DNA of 64,000 nt, taken from NCBI RefSeq assembly GCF_027853335.1, contig NZ_JAFEUS010000002.1, positions 806,001-870,000 of the forward strand. Direction: 5' to 3'. The notes below the pieces were generated by a model. That model made no database searches. It saw only the letters and a program-made list of their open reading frames with translations, and was not told the origin of the DNA. Position numbers and translations under genes: made by a program. Positions 36,129 to 45,105 of the stretch are shown piece after piece (position 1 is the first letter of the stretch; the number at the start of each line of letters is the position of its first letter). This DNA comes from Leucobacter sp. UCMA 4100 (lineage in GTDB: Bacteria > Actinomycetota > Actinomycetes > Actinomycetales > Microbacteriaceae).

Positions 36129-37769
36129 TCAGGCGTCTCGTGACGCGAGCATGTCGGCGGCGGCACGGCCGCCCTCACGAAGGTGGATCACGGTCGGCCG
36201 ATCGGCTGCGAGCGCCTCACGCACCGCCTCGCCCAGCTGCTCGTCGCGGTCGACGCGCACGCCGTGGCAGCCGAGCGCTTGGCCGAGCTGCACGAAATCG
36301 GGGCCGCCGAGCGCGACCGAGTGGATCGGTTCGTCACGATCGGCCATCTCGTTGCGAATCTCGCCGTAGCCTCCGTTATCAGAGATGATCACGGGCAACG
36401 CAATACCAAGCTCAGCGGCCGTTGCGAGCTCCTGCACCGTGAACATGATGCCCCCGTCACCCTGGATGACGACGACGGGTGCGTCAGGCTGAGCAAGCTT
36501 CGCGCCGATACCGGCGGGAAGCCCGAAACCAAGGGTGCCGACGCCGGTGGGAAACATGAAGGCGTTCGGTCGCCTCAGCCGCAGCTGGCCGAGGGCCCCG
36601 TAGTAGGCCACCATGGCGTTGTCGGCCGCGATGATCGCGTCGTCGGGAAGCGCTTCGGCGAGCGACTGCATCGCCGCGAGCCAGGTCCCTCCCTCGGCGG
36701 CACGCTCCTCGCGTGCCCCCACGAGAGCGCGCTCGAACCAAGCGGCTGCCGCCCCTGAGCGGCCGCGCTCTGCGACCGTCTCCGTGAGCGCGGCGAGCGT
36801 CGCGGCCGCGTCGCCCACGAGCGCGACACTCGGGGTGATATTCGTGACGACGGCGGCCGGGTCGATGTCGACGCGCACCAGTTTCGCGGCGCAGTCGGGC
36901 ACGCCGATCCACCAGTCTGAGGGGGCGAACTCGGTGCCGACCGCGATAACCGCATCGGCGCTTTCGGCGGCGGCAACGATCGACGGGTGCTGTAGGCCCG
37001 CGCCGAGCGCGAGCGGGTGACGCTCGTCGAAGTTGCCCTTGCCGTTGGTCGTCGTCGCAACGCCCGCACCGAGCTTCTCGGCGAGCGCCTGCACCTCGCC
37101 GGTCGCGCCACGGGCTCCCCCGCCCACGACGAGCAACACGCGCTCGGCCCCGTCCAGGAGCGCTCGAGCGCTCTCAAGCTCGGTCGCTGCCGGGGTGAGG
37201 GGAGCGGGTGCTGGCACCGGCGCAACGAGCGCAATCTCGCCTACGGCATCGAGCAGGTCGAGCGGCACTTCGAGGTATTCAGAACGGGGCCGCCCAGCCG
37301 TCATTCGCGCGAAGGCCTGCGCCACCGCCCCGGGAATCTCTTGCAGGGACTCAACCCGGTGGCTCTCGGCGACGAGGCCTGAGAACACCGCCCGCTGGTT
37401 TTTGAGCTCGTGCAACAGCCCGTTGCCGTGGCTCGGATGCCCCGTCGGCATGCCCGGCGCAATGAGCAGCGTGGGCACCGAGTCTGAGTTCGCTTGGGCG
37501 AGCGCCGCGGCCGCGTTTAACGCGGCAGGGCCCGTCGTCGTGATGACCACCCCAACGCGGCCCGAGGCACGCGAGTAGCCATCGGCTGCGTAGCCGGCGC
37601 CCTGCTCATGCCTCGGCGTCACGTTGCGAATGCCGTGGGCCGGCATCGCCGCGAACACCGCGAGGTTGTGGGTGCCGGGAATGCCGAACACCGTGTCGAC
37701 CCCGTGGGCGGCGAGCGCCCTCACGAGCGCCTCACCACCCGTCATGGTGGCTGCGGTTGGGGTGGTCAT
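36129..37769 (-). CDS. ThDP-dependent 2-oxo acid decarboxylase (acetolactate-synthase-like)
   Basis: A 546-aa thiamine diphosphate enzyme: PYR domain, central domain, PP domain. The activating glutamate is E55 in TPRHEQGAGYAADGYSR. The cofactor motif GDGGIMFTVQELATA ends at SDNGGYGEI in the C-terminal part. The GIPGTHNLAVF start resembles proteins annotated as 5-guanidino-2-oxopentanoate decarboxylase or benzoylformate decarboxylase-like rather than a true biosynthetic acetolactate synthase; no small regulatory subunit is present. Context favours decarboxylation of a 2-oxo acid in a catabolic route feeding the acyl-CoA enzymes. The substrate is not readable. Confidence 0.9.
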   Translation of the reverse strand: MTTPTAATMTGGEALVRALAAHGVDTVFGIPGTHNLAVFAAMPAHGIRNVTPRHEQGAGYAADGYSRASGRVGVVITTTGPAALNAAAALAQANSDSVPTLLIAPGMPTGHPSHGNGLLHELKNQRAVFSGLVAESHRVESLQEIPGAVAQAFARMTAGRPRSEYLEVPLDLLDAVGEIALVAPVPAPAPLTPAATELESARALLDGAERVLLVVGGGARGATGEVQALAEKLGAGVATTTNGKGNFDERHPLALGAGLQHPSIVAAAESADAVIAVGTEFAPSDWWIGVPDCAAKLVRVDIDPAAVVTNITPSVALVGDAAATLAALTETVAERGRSGAAAAWFERALVGAREERAAEGGTWLAAMQSLAEALPDDAIIAADNAMVAYYGALGQLRLRRPNAFMFPTGVGTLGFGLPAGIGAKLAQPDAPVVVIQGDGGIMFTVQELATAAELGIALPVIISDNGGYGEIRNEMADRDEPIHSVALGGPDFVQLGQALGCHGVRVDRDEQLGEAVREALAADRPTVIHLREGGRAAADMLASRDA

Positions 37770-37801
37770 CGTTGACTCCTTCGCTTGAACGGTTTCAGTG
37801 T

Positions 37802-38965
37802 TTACAGGTTGCGCGAGATGATGAGGCGCATGATGTCTGAGGTGCCCTCTTCGATCTCTTCGAGCTTCGCATCACGCATCCACTGCTCGACCGGGAACTC
37901 ACGCGAGTAGCCCCACCCGCCGAGCGTTTGCACGGCAGCCCAGGTGCAGAACGCCGCGGTCTCTGACGCCTGTAGCTTCGCCATCGCGGCGACCTCGCCG
38001 ACAGGTTTGCCCTGGTCGAACATGGTTGCGGCCTGCAGGGTTTGCAACCACGCCGCGTTGATGCGCGTCGCCATGTCAGCGAGACGGAACGAAACAGCCT
38101 GGTTCTCAATGATCGGCTTGCCGAAGGTCTCGCGCTCACGGGCGTAGTTCGTCGCGTACTCGAGTGCAGCACGGGCAATGCCGGTTGCCGCCGCCGCGAG
38201 CACGATACGCGAAGCGTCAAAGGTCTTCATGAGGCCGAGGAAGCCCTGCCCCTCTTCACCGAGGCGGTTCGCTTCGGGAATGAACACGTCGTCAAAGAAG
38301 AGCTCGCGGCACTGAATCGCGCGCTGCCCCATCTTCTTCATGGGCTCGCCGTAGCTAAAGCCCTCTGCATCGCTGTGCATCAGGAATGCGCTGACCCCGC
38401 GCGAGCGCTGCGACGAGTCGGTCTTGGCGAAGACGACGTACTGGTCGGCGATACCAGCGTTCGAGATCCACACTTTCTGGCCCTTGAGTAGGTAACCGCC
38501 CTCGGTGCGGGTCGCGGTCATCGTCATCGACGCCGCGTCAGAACCAGCGCCAGGCTCGGTCGTCGCGAGCGCCGTGTAGAGGGGGTTGTCTCCCGTGAGC
38601 GGGCGCAGCCACTCCTCCTTCTGCTCGTCAGTGCCGAGCACGAGCAGAGGGTCGGCGAAGAACCCGTTCGAGCACAAGAAGTTGCCGATACCGAGGTCGC
38701 CCCAGCACAACCGCTCCTGCACGAGGCACTGCGTGAAGAGGTCGGTGTAGCCGCCACCGCCAAACTGCTCGGGAATCATGAAGTCGGTGATGCCGACCTT
38801 CGCAGCCTCCTGAAACAGGTCGACCGGTGAGCCGCTGTCAGCCTCATCAACCGACTTCGCAATCGGGCGAATTTTCTCTTTTGCGAACGTATCGCACAGC
38901 TCGACAATGGCTTCTTGCTCGTCGGTGAGCGTGAAGATTGAGCGAGTGACATCCATCAAATCCAT
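37802..38965 (-). CDS. Acyl-CoA dehydrogenase
   Basis: A 387-aa flavoenzyme that makes 2-enoyl-CoA. FAD/substrate motifs: ALATTEPGAGSDAASM, KVWISNAGIADQYVVFA, RETFGKPIIENQAVSFRLADM-like segment, and TLGGWGYSREFPVEQWMRDAK. The catalytic base is E373 in IEEGTSDIMR. The ORF begins at 38980, but the ATG at 38965 has AAAGGA spaced normally. It lies 26 nt after the acyl-CoA synthetase, which should supply its substrate. Normal length; likely short-chain. Confidence 0.95.
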   Translation of the reverse strand: MDLMDVTRSIFTLTDEQEAIVELCDTFAKEKIRPIAKSVDEADSGSPVDLFQEAAKVGITDFMIPEQFGGGGYTDLFTQCLVQERLCWGDLGIGNFLCSNGFFADPLLVLGTDEQKEEWLRPLTGDNPLYTALATTEPGAGSDAASMTMTATRTEGGYLLKGQKVWISNAGIADQYVVFAKTDSSQRSRGVSAFLMHSDAEGFSYGEPMKKMGQRAIQCRELFFDDVFIPEANRLGEEGQGFLGLMKTFDASRIVLAAAATGIARAALEYATNYARERETFGKPIIENQAVSFRLADMATRINAAWLQTLQAATMFDQGKPVGEVAAMAKLQASETAAFCTWAAVQTLGGWGYSREFPVEQWMRDAKLEEIEEGTSDIMRLIISRNL

Positions 38966-38991
38966 GAGGGATCCTTTCATTACAGAGCGTG

Positions 38992-41070
38992 TTAAGCAGT
39001 TTCGGTGGGTTCTAGGGTTGGCAAAGCAAGGCAGTCGACGGCGAGCGAGCCCTTCACGCCGACCCGCACCGGGTTGAGCTCAATCTCGGCAACATCGGGT
39101 GATGCTGCGAGTGTATAGCTGAGCACCGACACGGTACGGGCGAGGGCGTCGACGTCGAGCGCATCGCGCCCGCGCCACTCGCCAAGCAGGGGAGCGCTCG
39201 TGAGACCGAGAATCATGCCGCGTGCATCAGCAACGCTCACGGGGCCGAGCTCGATCGCGATGTCACCCCAAATCTCGGTTGCGGTGCCGCCGGTCCCGAC
39301 GGTCGCGACGATGCCGAAGCCCGGGTCGCGGCGCACCGAGACAATGTACTCGGCCACGTCGAGGCGCGTATCTTGAAGTTCGAGCGTGTAGGGCCCATCG
39401 CCCAGCCGCTCATGCATCTCTTCAAACGCTTCGGCAGCAGCCTCGCCGGTATCGAGCCCGAGTCGCACGCCATCGTGCTCGGTCTTGTGTGCGAGCCACG
39501 CGGCCTTCAGCACCACGGTCGCGCCAAACTCGATCGCAGCGAGTGCCGCTTCATCGCGAGTTCGCACGATCCGCATCTCGGGAAACTCAATGCCGGCGGC
39601 CGCGAGCTCTTCACGCACCTGAATATTGTCGGCGCCCTTCGTGATGCGCTTCGCGTCACGATCGCGCACATCAGGCCGCGGATCCTGCGAAGCCGTACAC
39701 GAGAGCGCGATCGCCGAGAGCACGTCTTCGATGCGATCGGTCACGGGCACCCCGTTCGCGCGCAGCTGCTGCGACACGACCGACTGGGCCTCCATCGCGT
39801 GAATGAGCACGGGGGCGGAATCTCCCGTCGCATCGCTCATCATCTGCTCCGCGACCGCGAGCTCTGCCTCGAGCAGCGCAGGGGTGTCGAAGCCGTAGCT
39901 CCCGAAGTAGCCAGAGAGCACGACCGCATCGACCTCACCGCTCGCTGCGAGCACGTTCGTGAGTTTGGCGTAGAGCGTCATGTCGGCCTCGCCTGCCCCG
40001 GCAAGATCGATGGGATTGCGCGTCGATGCCCCCTCGGGCAGCACCGCGGCGAGATGCTCGCGCAGTTGGGCGCTGAGGGCCGGAAGTTCGAGCCCGAGAC
40101 GAGCCGCCTCGTCGGCCGCAATGCCGCCCTGGCCGCCGCTATCACTCACAACCGCAACTCGCGGGCCCCGGCACACGACGCCCTTCTCAACGAGCTCGGC
40201 AAGCCGCACGAGCTCGCTCGGGGTACTCACTCGCACCGCGCCGACCTGGCGGCAAGCCGCATCAACGAGCTCGATAGCCGAGGTCATGGCTCCGGTGTGT
40301 GACTGGGCGAGGTCGCGGCTTGCGTCGCTGTTGCCGGTCGTGAGCACTGCGACGGCGGTTCCCCGCTCGCGCACCTCGCGAATCGCGGCAAAGATCTCTT
40401 CACCGCGCGAGAAATCTTCCATGTAGATCGCGAGGGTTCTCGTCTGCTCATCATTGGCAAGCGAGCGGATCACGTCTGCCGCATGTACGTCGCTCTGGTT
40501 ACCGAGCGACACGAAGCGCGAAATACCCACTCCGGCCTTGCGCCCGAGTGCGGCGATCTCGCTCCCGAGCTGCCCGCTCTGCGAGATCACGGCGAGCGAG
40601 CCCGGCATCATTTCACCCCACATGAGTTGCAGCTGCGATGCTCCCGAGAAAATGCCAAGGCTGTTCGGGCCGATCATGCGGGCGTTGTGCTCGCGCATCA
40701 GGGCAACGAGCGCCGCCTCATCGGGAACCCTCGCCGTGATGATGAGAAACGAGCGCGCCCCCATCTCGAGCGCCTCGGTGATGGTCGAGTGCACGAGGTG
40801 CCCCGGCACAACAACCACGACCAGCTCGGGAACCTCCGGCAGCCCCTGCAGCGAGGTGAAGGTATCGTAGCCCGCGATTTGATTGCCGCTCTTATTGACG
40901 AGATACACCCCACGGCGGTCAACCCCGGTGAGTGCACCGCGGGCAATCCAGTGCCCCCATTTGGCGGCATCGTTCGAGGCGCCCACGACCGCCACCGACG
41001 ATGGCTCGTGGAATGACTCAAGCCCACGACGCACCGCTTCTGGCGCGTTGGGGGTTGCAGAAAACTTCAT
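38992..41070 (-). CDS. NDP-forming acyl-CoA synthetase (acetate-CoA ligase family)
   Basis: A 692-aa fused-subunit ligase: CoA-binding Rossmann domain (SSVAVVGASNDAAKWGHWIARG at the N-terminus), two succinyl-CoA-ligase-like flavodoxin domains with the phospho-histidine in LAQSHTGAM, and a C-terminal ATP-grasp domain (from ~490; VLKAAWLAHKTEHDGVRLGL). It activates a carboxylic acid to its CoA thioester with ADP and phosphate as products, or works in reverse. First gene of the four-gene operon; AAGGAGAACG precedes the ATG. Operator O4 lies ~60 nt upstream. Confidence 0.93.
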   Translation of the reverse strand: MKFSATPNAPEAVRRGLESFHEPSSVAVVGASNDAAKWGHWIARGALTGVDRRGVYLVNKSGNQIAGYDTFTSLQGLPEVPELVVVVVPGHLVHSTITEALEMGARSFLIITARVPDEAALVALMREHNARMIGPNSLGIFSGASQLQLMWGEMMPGSLAVISQSGQLGSEIAALGRKAGVGISRFVSLGNQSDVHAADVIRSLANDEQTRTLAIYMEDFSRGEEIFAAIREVRERGTAVAVLTTGNSDASRDLAQSHTGAMTSAIELVDAACRQVGAVRVSTPSELVRLAELVEKGVVCRGPRVAVVSDSGGQGGIAADEAARLGLELPALSAQLREHLAAVLPEGASTRNPIDLAGAGEADMTLYAKLTNVLAASGEVDAVVLSGYFGSYGFDTPALLEAELAVAEQMMSDATGDSAPVLIHAMEAQSVVSQQLRANGVPVTDRIEDVLSAIALSCTASQDPRPDVRDRDAKRITKGADNIQVREELAAAGIEFPEMRIVRTRDEAALAAIEFGATVVLKAAWLAHKTEHDGVRLGLDTGEAAAEAFEEMHERLGDGPYTLELQDTRLDVAEYIVSVRRDPGFGIVATVGTGGTATEIWGDIAIELGPVSVADARGMILGLTSAPLLGEWRGRDALDVDALARTVSVLSYTLAASPDVAEIELNPVRVGVKGSLAVDCLALPTLEPTETA

Positions 41071-41132
41071 CGTTCTCCTTGGCTCGGCATCATTGCTCTG
41101 AGGGGCTTAGCGCCCCAGGATTTGAATCTTAT

Positions 41133-41148
41133 TTGACTCTTCAGTTAA
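41133..41148 (-). promoter_or_regulatory. TetR-type operator O4 upstream of the acyl-CoA synthetase operon
   Basis: The palindrome TTGACT-CTTC-AGTTAA differs from O1/O2 by one base in one half. On the minus strand TAAGAT (41127-41132) abuts it and can act as the -10, so the operator would sit in the spacer. Confidence 0.65.
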
Positions 41149-41238
41149 TTAAATAGTTGCGGGGGCATTCTGTCAAGAGCGTGGCCCTGAAATTTTTGCC
41201 GCCCGCCGAGCCCCGCGCCTCCGCGGGCGCGTTGACTC

Positions 41239-41304
41239 GCGAAATTGTTTACACTTTCGGGCCGTTTTCGGCTGATTTCACCTCAAAAGTGCAAACAATT
41301 TCGC
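41239..41304. repeat. Palindromic element A, copy 2
   Basis: Arms 41239-41257 and 41286-41304 (GCGAAATTGTTTGCACTTT type) match over 19 bp with one mismatch. The loop begins CGGGCC and shares positions with the loop of copy 1 (6583). It lies between the TetR gene end and the operon promoter. Apart from this and O4, 41071-41405 (335 nt) shows nothing recognisable. Confidence 0.85.
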
Positions 41305-41405
41305 TTCCACGGGTGCTCAGGTAGGTACCGGCAGTCGCGAGCACAGCATTGCGGGTGATCCGCCGCCCTCAAGAACTCGCGCCGCGATGCGAATTCGCTC
41401 GCGCG

Positions 41406-42008
41406 CTACCCCGCCTCGACCGCGAGCAGCGTATCAACGTACTCGTCGCACAGCCGCGCCATCTCGTCGGGCGTGATCTCGCCCGATTCGAGTAGCACCT
41501 GCACCGCGAGCCCATCGATCATGCTGATGAGCTGGTTCACCACAAGCGCCGTGTCTGGACACGCGAACACGCCGGTCTCGATGCCCTGCGCGATGACCGC
41601 CCCGATGAGCCCTCGCCATTCGCCGTACGCTCGCTCATTGATGCTGCGCAGGTCGGGATCTTGCAGTGCGCCCGTCCACAGCTGAAGCCACACGTGCCAC
41701 GACTCGACGGTGCGCTCATCCCGAGGAACGTACGTGCGCAACAGCGCGTGCAGCTTCACGTCGGCAGGCTCGTCTCTGGCGATGATCGATTTGCGCCGGT
41801 CGAGCGACGAGTGAAACGCGTCGTCGAACGTGGCCCGCAGCAGCTCTTCCTTGCTGTCGAAGTAGTAGTGGATGATGCCCGGCGAGAGGCTCGCGGCCTT
41901 CGCCACGTCAGAAACCCGCAGCAGCGTCAAGCCGCGCGTCACGAGTACTCGCCTCGTCGCGGCCATGATCTGCTCGCGGCGTTCAGCCTCAACACTCGGT
42001 CGCGCCAT
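41406..42008 (-). CDS. TetR-family transcriptional regulator (probable regulator of the 26.5-41 kb cluster)
   Basis: A 200-aa repressor. The N-terminal helix-turn-helix (about 10-55) reads QIMAATRRVLVTRGLTLLRV, VAKAASLSPGIIHYYFDSKEEL; the GIIHYYF recognition turn is typical of the BetI-like branch. The C-terminal ligand domain is not diagnostic (WHVWLQLWTGALQDPDL). The gene lies next to the acyl-CoA operon, and the same palindrome precedes all four units of the cluster. I infer that it binds these sites; its own promoter shows no copy, so it would not be autoregulated. Confidence 0.9.
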   Translation of the reverse strand: MARPSVEAERREQIMAATRRVLVTRGLTLLRVSDVAKAASLSPGIIHYYFDSKEELLRATFDDAFHSSLDRRKSIIARDEPADVKLHALLRTYVPRDERTVESWHVWLQLWTGALQDPDLRSINERAYGEWRGLIGAVIAQGIETGVFACPDTALVVNQLISMIDGLAVQVLLESGEITPDEMARLCDEYVDTLLAVEAG

Positions 42009-42183
42009 CGCCTAGGCTCCTTCTGTGCAAGCGGTTATTTCTGCTCATCTTAGCCCTCGAAAGAGTGATAGCCCCGCTTTCGGTTGAGCTCTGCGGTTGA
42101 CGGCCAACATTTCGCGGGGTTGCGCGGTGAAGATTTGTGCGGATCCTCGCAGTCTCGTCCCCGGCTCCTCTCCCACCTCACCC

Positions 42184-42236
42184 TGTGGTCAAAAAGTGTC
42201 GATTCCCGACATGGTTTTCGACACTTTTTGACCACA
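42184..42236. repeat. Palindromic element C
   Basis: Perfect 18-bp arms TGTGGTCAAAAAGTGTCG (42184-42201) and complement (42219-42236) around a 17-nt loop. Only copy seen in the window. Similar in size and position to families A and B but different in sequence. Confidence 0.85.
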
Positions 42237-42361
42237 CAGCGGGGGAAAGTGACCACACGGGGGCGCGGAGGCCGGAACCCCGGGGCTGGGCGAGCCGGAA
42301 CCCGGAGCCGGAACCCCAGGCGGGGCCGGCCGGCGGGCGGCGGCGCACGTGCGCAACGCAA

Positions 42362-42402
42362 AACCCCCGCCGATCCGCTCGGGGCGGGATCAGGCGGGGG
42401 TT
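42362..42402 (-). terminator. Terminator of tRNA-Ser(GCT)
   Basis: Stem AACCCCCGCC/GGCGGGGGTT (42362-42371 with 42393-42402), starting 3 nt after the encoded CCA, with TTTTG at its 3' end on the minus strand. Confidence 0.75.
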
Positions 42403-42404
42403 AT

Positions 42405-42496
42405 TGGCGGAGACGGGGGGATTTGAACCCCCGGTCGAGTTTAACCCCGACCCTTCATTAGCAGTGAAGTCCGTTCGGCCGCTCCGGCACGTCTCC
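42405..42496 (-). tRNA. tRNA-Ser (anticodon GCT)
   Basis: Acceptor stem GGAGACG (42490-42496) pairs with CGTCTCC (42409-42415), followed by discriminator G and an encoded CCA (42405-42407). The anticodon arm CTTCA-CTGCTAA-TGAAG gives anticodon GCT. A long variable arm (GGTCGGGGTTAAACTCGACC region) and the T arm GGGGGTTCAAATCCCCC confirm a class II serine tRNA. Reads AGC/AGU codons. Confidence 0.97.
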
Positions 42497-42582
42497 TTGT
42501 GCAAAATGCACGCTTTCCATCTTAGGCGAAAACGAAGCACTTACGAAATCGATTTCGCCCGCGAGGGAGTTTTTGGGCTAGA

Positions 42583-43860
42583 TCACCACTGGGTGCGACC
42601 CTGCGAACAGGTCACCTGTGCGGCGTTTTGCCCTGAGATATTGTCGTTTACCTTGGCTTTGCCACCGTTCGCGGGGTCGGTTGCTTCACCCTCGGGCGAA
42701 GTTTCGCCTTCGCCAGCCTCCGGCGCGTCGGGCACGGGCGCTTCGCCCTCGGTTGCGGGGTCGGTGCCCTCGCCCCCGGCCTCATGTACGCCCTCGCCCA
42801 GCGTGCCGACCTCGAACGACTGGCCTGCGCGCACGAACTCCATGAGCTCTTCGGCTGCGGCCCAGTCTGGGGTGAGACGGTTCACGTCGTACTGGTGTTT
42901 GAAGGTCGGGTACTGCACAAAGTTGATGTTCTCGAGGTCGAGGTCTTTGACCGCGAACGCGAGCGACTGCAGCACATCAATTTGCACGAGTGAGTCTGAG
43001 AGCTTCACGTTCTCGACCGTGGCCTTCGCGAGGCGGAACACCTTGGTCGGGTCGCCGAGCGTATCGGCGCTCTTGAGCTTGCGCATCATCGCCGCCATGA
43101 ACACCTGCTGGTTACTGATGCGGCTCTGGTCACTGCCGTCGCCAACGCCGTGGCGGGTGCGTAAGAACTGCAGTGCGTCGGTGCCCACGAGGGTCACGTC
43201 GCCCGCGGGAAGGTCGAGGTCGGCCTTCGGGTCAACGATGGGTTCGGTGAGGCACACGTCGACACCGCCGATGGCGTTCGACATGTTGATCACGCCGTCG
43301 AAGGTCACTTCGCCGGCGAACTCGATCTCAAGGTCGAGTAGGTCTTGGAGGGTGCGCACGACGCAGGCGAGCCCGCCCGTTTCGAGCGTCGAGTTGATCT
43401 GCCGTTCGCTCGCGGCAGGGTAGTAGTCGGCCTCGCCGTTGGGCCCCGGGCACGTTGGCGTTGGAACCATGAGGTCACGCGGAACGCTGATCACGGTCGC
43501 GTTCTTGTGGGCCTCGTCAACGTAGAGCACGAGGTTCACGTCGTTGAGTTCGCCCTCGTTGTCGTCTTGAACCGCATCTTGGCCGTCACGGGTATCGGAG
43601 CCCACGAGCGCGATCGCGAAGTCTCCGTCGATTGCTGAGCCGTCAATGCGGGCTTCCCCGTCGGGACCATTCGAGAGCGAGACTGTTTCGAGCCTGCCGG
43701 CCATGTCCCACCACGCGTAGGCGGCGACCCCAACGCCGCTCAGTCCGAGAACGAGCACACCAGTAAGGATCCCCTTGAAAACATTGCGCACGGCACTTGA
43801 GCGTCGTAGCTCGCCGTGCCTCGCCCCGAAAAAACTCGGGGCTTTCTTGGTTTTCTTCAT
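42583..43860 (-). CDS. LytR-CpsA-Psr (LCP) family protein
   Basis: A 425-aa membrane-anchored enzyme that attaches polymers such as teichoic acid or polysaccharide to peptidoglycan. A basic cytoplasmic tail (KKTKKAPSF...) precedes one helix (about 28-50). The extracellular LCP domain (~80-300) has IALVGSDTRDG, VNLVLYVDEAHKNATVISVPRDL, and FLRTRHGVGDGSDQSRISNQQ with its conserved arginines. The last ~75 residues are acidic and G/P/E-rich and likely disordered. Position between two tRNA-Ser genes looks incidental. Confidence 0.95.
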   Translation of the reverse strand: MKKTKKAPSFFGARHGELRRSSAVRNVFKGILTGVLVLGLSGVGVAAYAWWDMAGRLETVSLSNGPDGEARIDGSAIDGDFAIALVGSDTRDGQDAVQDDNEGELNDVNLVLYVDEAHKNATVISVPRDLMVPTPTCPGPNGEADYYPAASERQINSTLETGGLACVVRTLQDLLDLEIEFAGEVTFDGVINMSNAIGGVDVCLTEPIVDPKADLDLPAGDVTLVGTDALQFLRTRHGVGDGSDQSRISNQQVFMAAMMRKLKSADTLGDPTKVFRLAKATVENVKLSDSLVQIDVLQSLAFAVKDLDLENINFVQYPTFKHQYDVNRLTPDWAAAEELMEFVRAGQSFEVGTLGEGVHEAGGEGTDPATEGEAPVPDAPEAGEGETSPEGEATDPANGGKAKVNDNISGQNAAQVTCSQGRTQW

Positions 43861-44050
43861 ACTTCTTCCTGGGCAGATGGTAGATAACCTTCGTAAATGT
43901 ACCTTGTTCGCCTATGAAGGTGCTGAGATCTCGCCGCGCCTCGGCCATTTCTCAGGAGTTTGCACACCGAGCAAAGTGGCAATGTTGCGTAATTTCCCGC
44001 TCCTGCCTGCCTCTCTGATTGCGGATCGCGGCTTTCCCGGCAAACAAAAG

Positions 44051-44085
44051 AAGCCCCCGCCCGGCTGAACACCGGTCGGGGGCTT
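44051..44085 (-). terminator. Intrinsic terminator of tRNA-Ser(TGA)
   Basis: Stem AAGCCCCCGaCCGG/CCGGgcGGGGGCTT (44051-44064 with 44072-44085) followed on the minus strand by CTTTTGTTTG. A textbook factor-independent terminator directly after the tRNA. Confidence 0.9.
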
Positions 44086-44086
44086 G

Positions 44087-44172
44087 TGGCGGAGGGTAAG
44101 GGATTTGAACCCTTGAGGCTTTCACCTGCTAGTTTTCAAGACTAGTTCCTTCGGCCGCTCGGACAACCCTCC
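44087..44172 (-). tRNA. tRNA-Ser (anticodon TGA)
   Basis: Acceptor GGAGGGT (44166-44172) pairs with ACCCTCC (44091-44097), then G and encoded CCA (44087-44089). The anticodon arm CTAGT-CTTGAAA-ACTAG gives TGA. The variable arm and the T arm AAGGGTTCAAATCCCTT are class II. Reads UCA and related serine codons. It lies 914 nt from the serS stop. Confidence 0.97.
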
Positions 44173-44232
44173 GCGAACAATCTTAGTGGGTTTGCGGCCC
44201 GCACGCATAATTCGCCCGTGTCGTGAACCGCG

Positions 44233-45078
44233 TTAGCCCTCGGCGAGCCAGGGGAACGACTCGGTGAGTGCGGTAAACAGGCCGTTCTCGTCGATCGTTC
44301 CGGTCACGCGGGTCGCGTGCGACTTGACCCGGTCATCGGCCTGCCCCATGACGATCGCGGTGCCGTAACGGCCTGCCCAGTCGAGCATTTCGATATCGTT
44401 TGAGCCGTCACCCGCGGCGAAAACATGCGAGAGTGAAACCTCCTCGATACCGCGAATACGTTCGAGCGCACTGGCCTTCGAGATGCCGACGGGGGCGATA
44501 TCGAGCCAGGTCGCGGTGCCCACCGAGTAGCTCACGTTCTTGAGGCCAGCGGTGCTCGCCGCATCGATGAACTCTTCGAGGCGGTGATTTGGCGACACCA
44601 CGATCACGCGTGAGGCCGGGACCTCGAGCAACTCGTCGAAGGTGACGCGCAGCTGTTTTGAGGGCAGCGTTCCCGCGGGAATCGGCTCGGTGTAGTAGAA
44701 CGTTCCCTCGGCGCTCTCGACCGCGTAGCGCGCGCCGGTGAGCTGCGGGCTGATGGTCGTGAGGAGCTTGCGCGGGTCAAACGACTCGACGTGTTCGCGG
44801 CGGTAGGCACGGTGCGCGAGCGCATCGCGCTTCAGCGTGACCGCCCCGTTAGCAGCGACGACCCAGGTCGGGTCGATCTTGAGCGCTTCAACGACGGGCA
44901 GCGTCGCGTCGACCGAACGCCCGGTCGCGATGACCACCTCGTGCTCTGAATCGTGAAGCTCGCGAATGGCTCTCACCAACTTCGCGTCGATCTCAAGCTG
45001 CTCATGGCTGTTTTGGCCGAGCGAGCCGTGGTTTAAGACGGTTCCGTCGAGGTCAAGAGCAATGAGGTGTTTGGTCAC
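44233..45078 (-). CDS. Cof-type HAD hydrolase
   Basis: A 281-aa phosphatase of the HAD IIB (Cof) group. The nucleophile and acid are D9 and D11 in LIALDLDGTVL; motif II is VVIATGRS; the metal-binding motif is FAAGDGSNDIEML in the C-terminal part; the cap domain lies between (~85-195). Usual substrates are sugar phosphates, FMN or pyridoxal phosphate; none can be assigned. It starts 27 nt after the serS stop and is probably co-transcribed. Confidence 0.94.
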   Translation of the reverse strand: MTKHLIALDLDGTVLNHGSLGQNSHEQLEIDAKLVRAIRELHDSEHEVVIATGRSVDATLPVVEALKIDPTWVVAANGAVTLKRDALAHRAYRREHVESFDPRKLLTTISPQLTGARYAVESAEGTFYYTEPIPAGTLPSKQLRVTFDELLEVPASRVIVVSPNHRLEEFIDAASTAGLKNVSYSVGTATWLDIAPVGISKASALERIRGIEEVSLSHVFAAGDGSNDIEMLDWAGRYGTAIVMGQADDRVKSHATRVTGTIDENGLFTALTESFPWLAEG

Positions 45079-45105
45079 GGTTTCCTTGAATCGCTTGGCG
45101 GTCGG

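Larger units (their letters stand above)
42009..42404. other. Gene-free interval with element C
   Basis: No convincing gene. It contains an inverted repeat at 42184-42236, GC-rich direct repeats of CCGGAACCC (42280-42325), and the terminator of the following tRNA gene. Long ORFs over this stretch have arginine/glycine/proline-rich composition and are likely chance. Confidence 0.55.

Noticed and set aside
36129-37769. Biosynthetic acetolactate synthase large subunit
   Set aside because: There is no small subunit or other branched-chain genes nearby. The operon is of catabolic acyl-CoA type and the N-terminal motif resembles 2-oxo acid decarboxylases.
42405-44172. tRNA-Ser genes as integration sites of a mobile element
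   Set aside because: No integrase, phage gene or repeated tRNA 3' end was found nearby; the genes between them are ordinary core genes.
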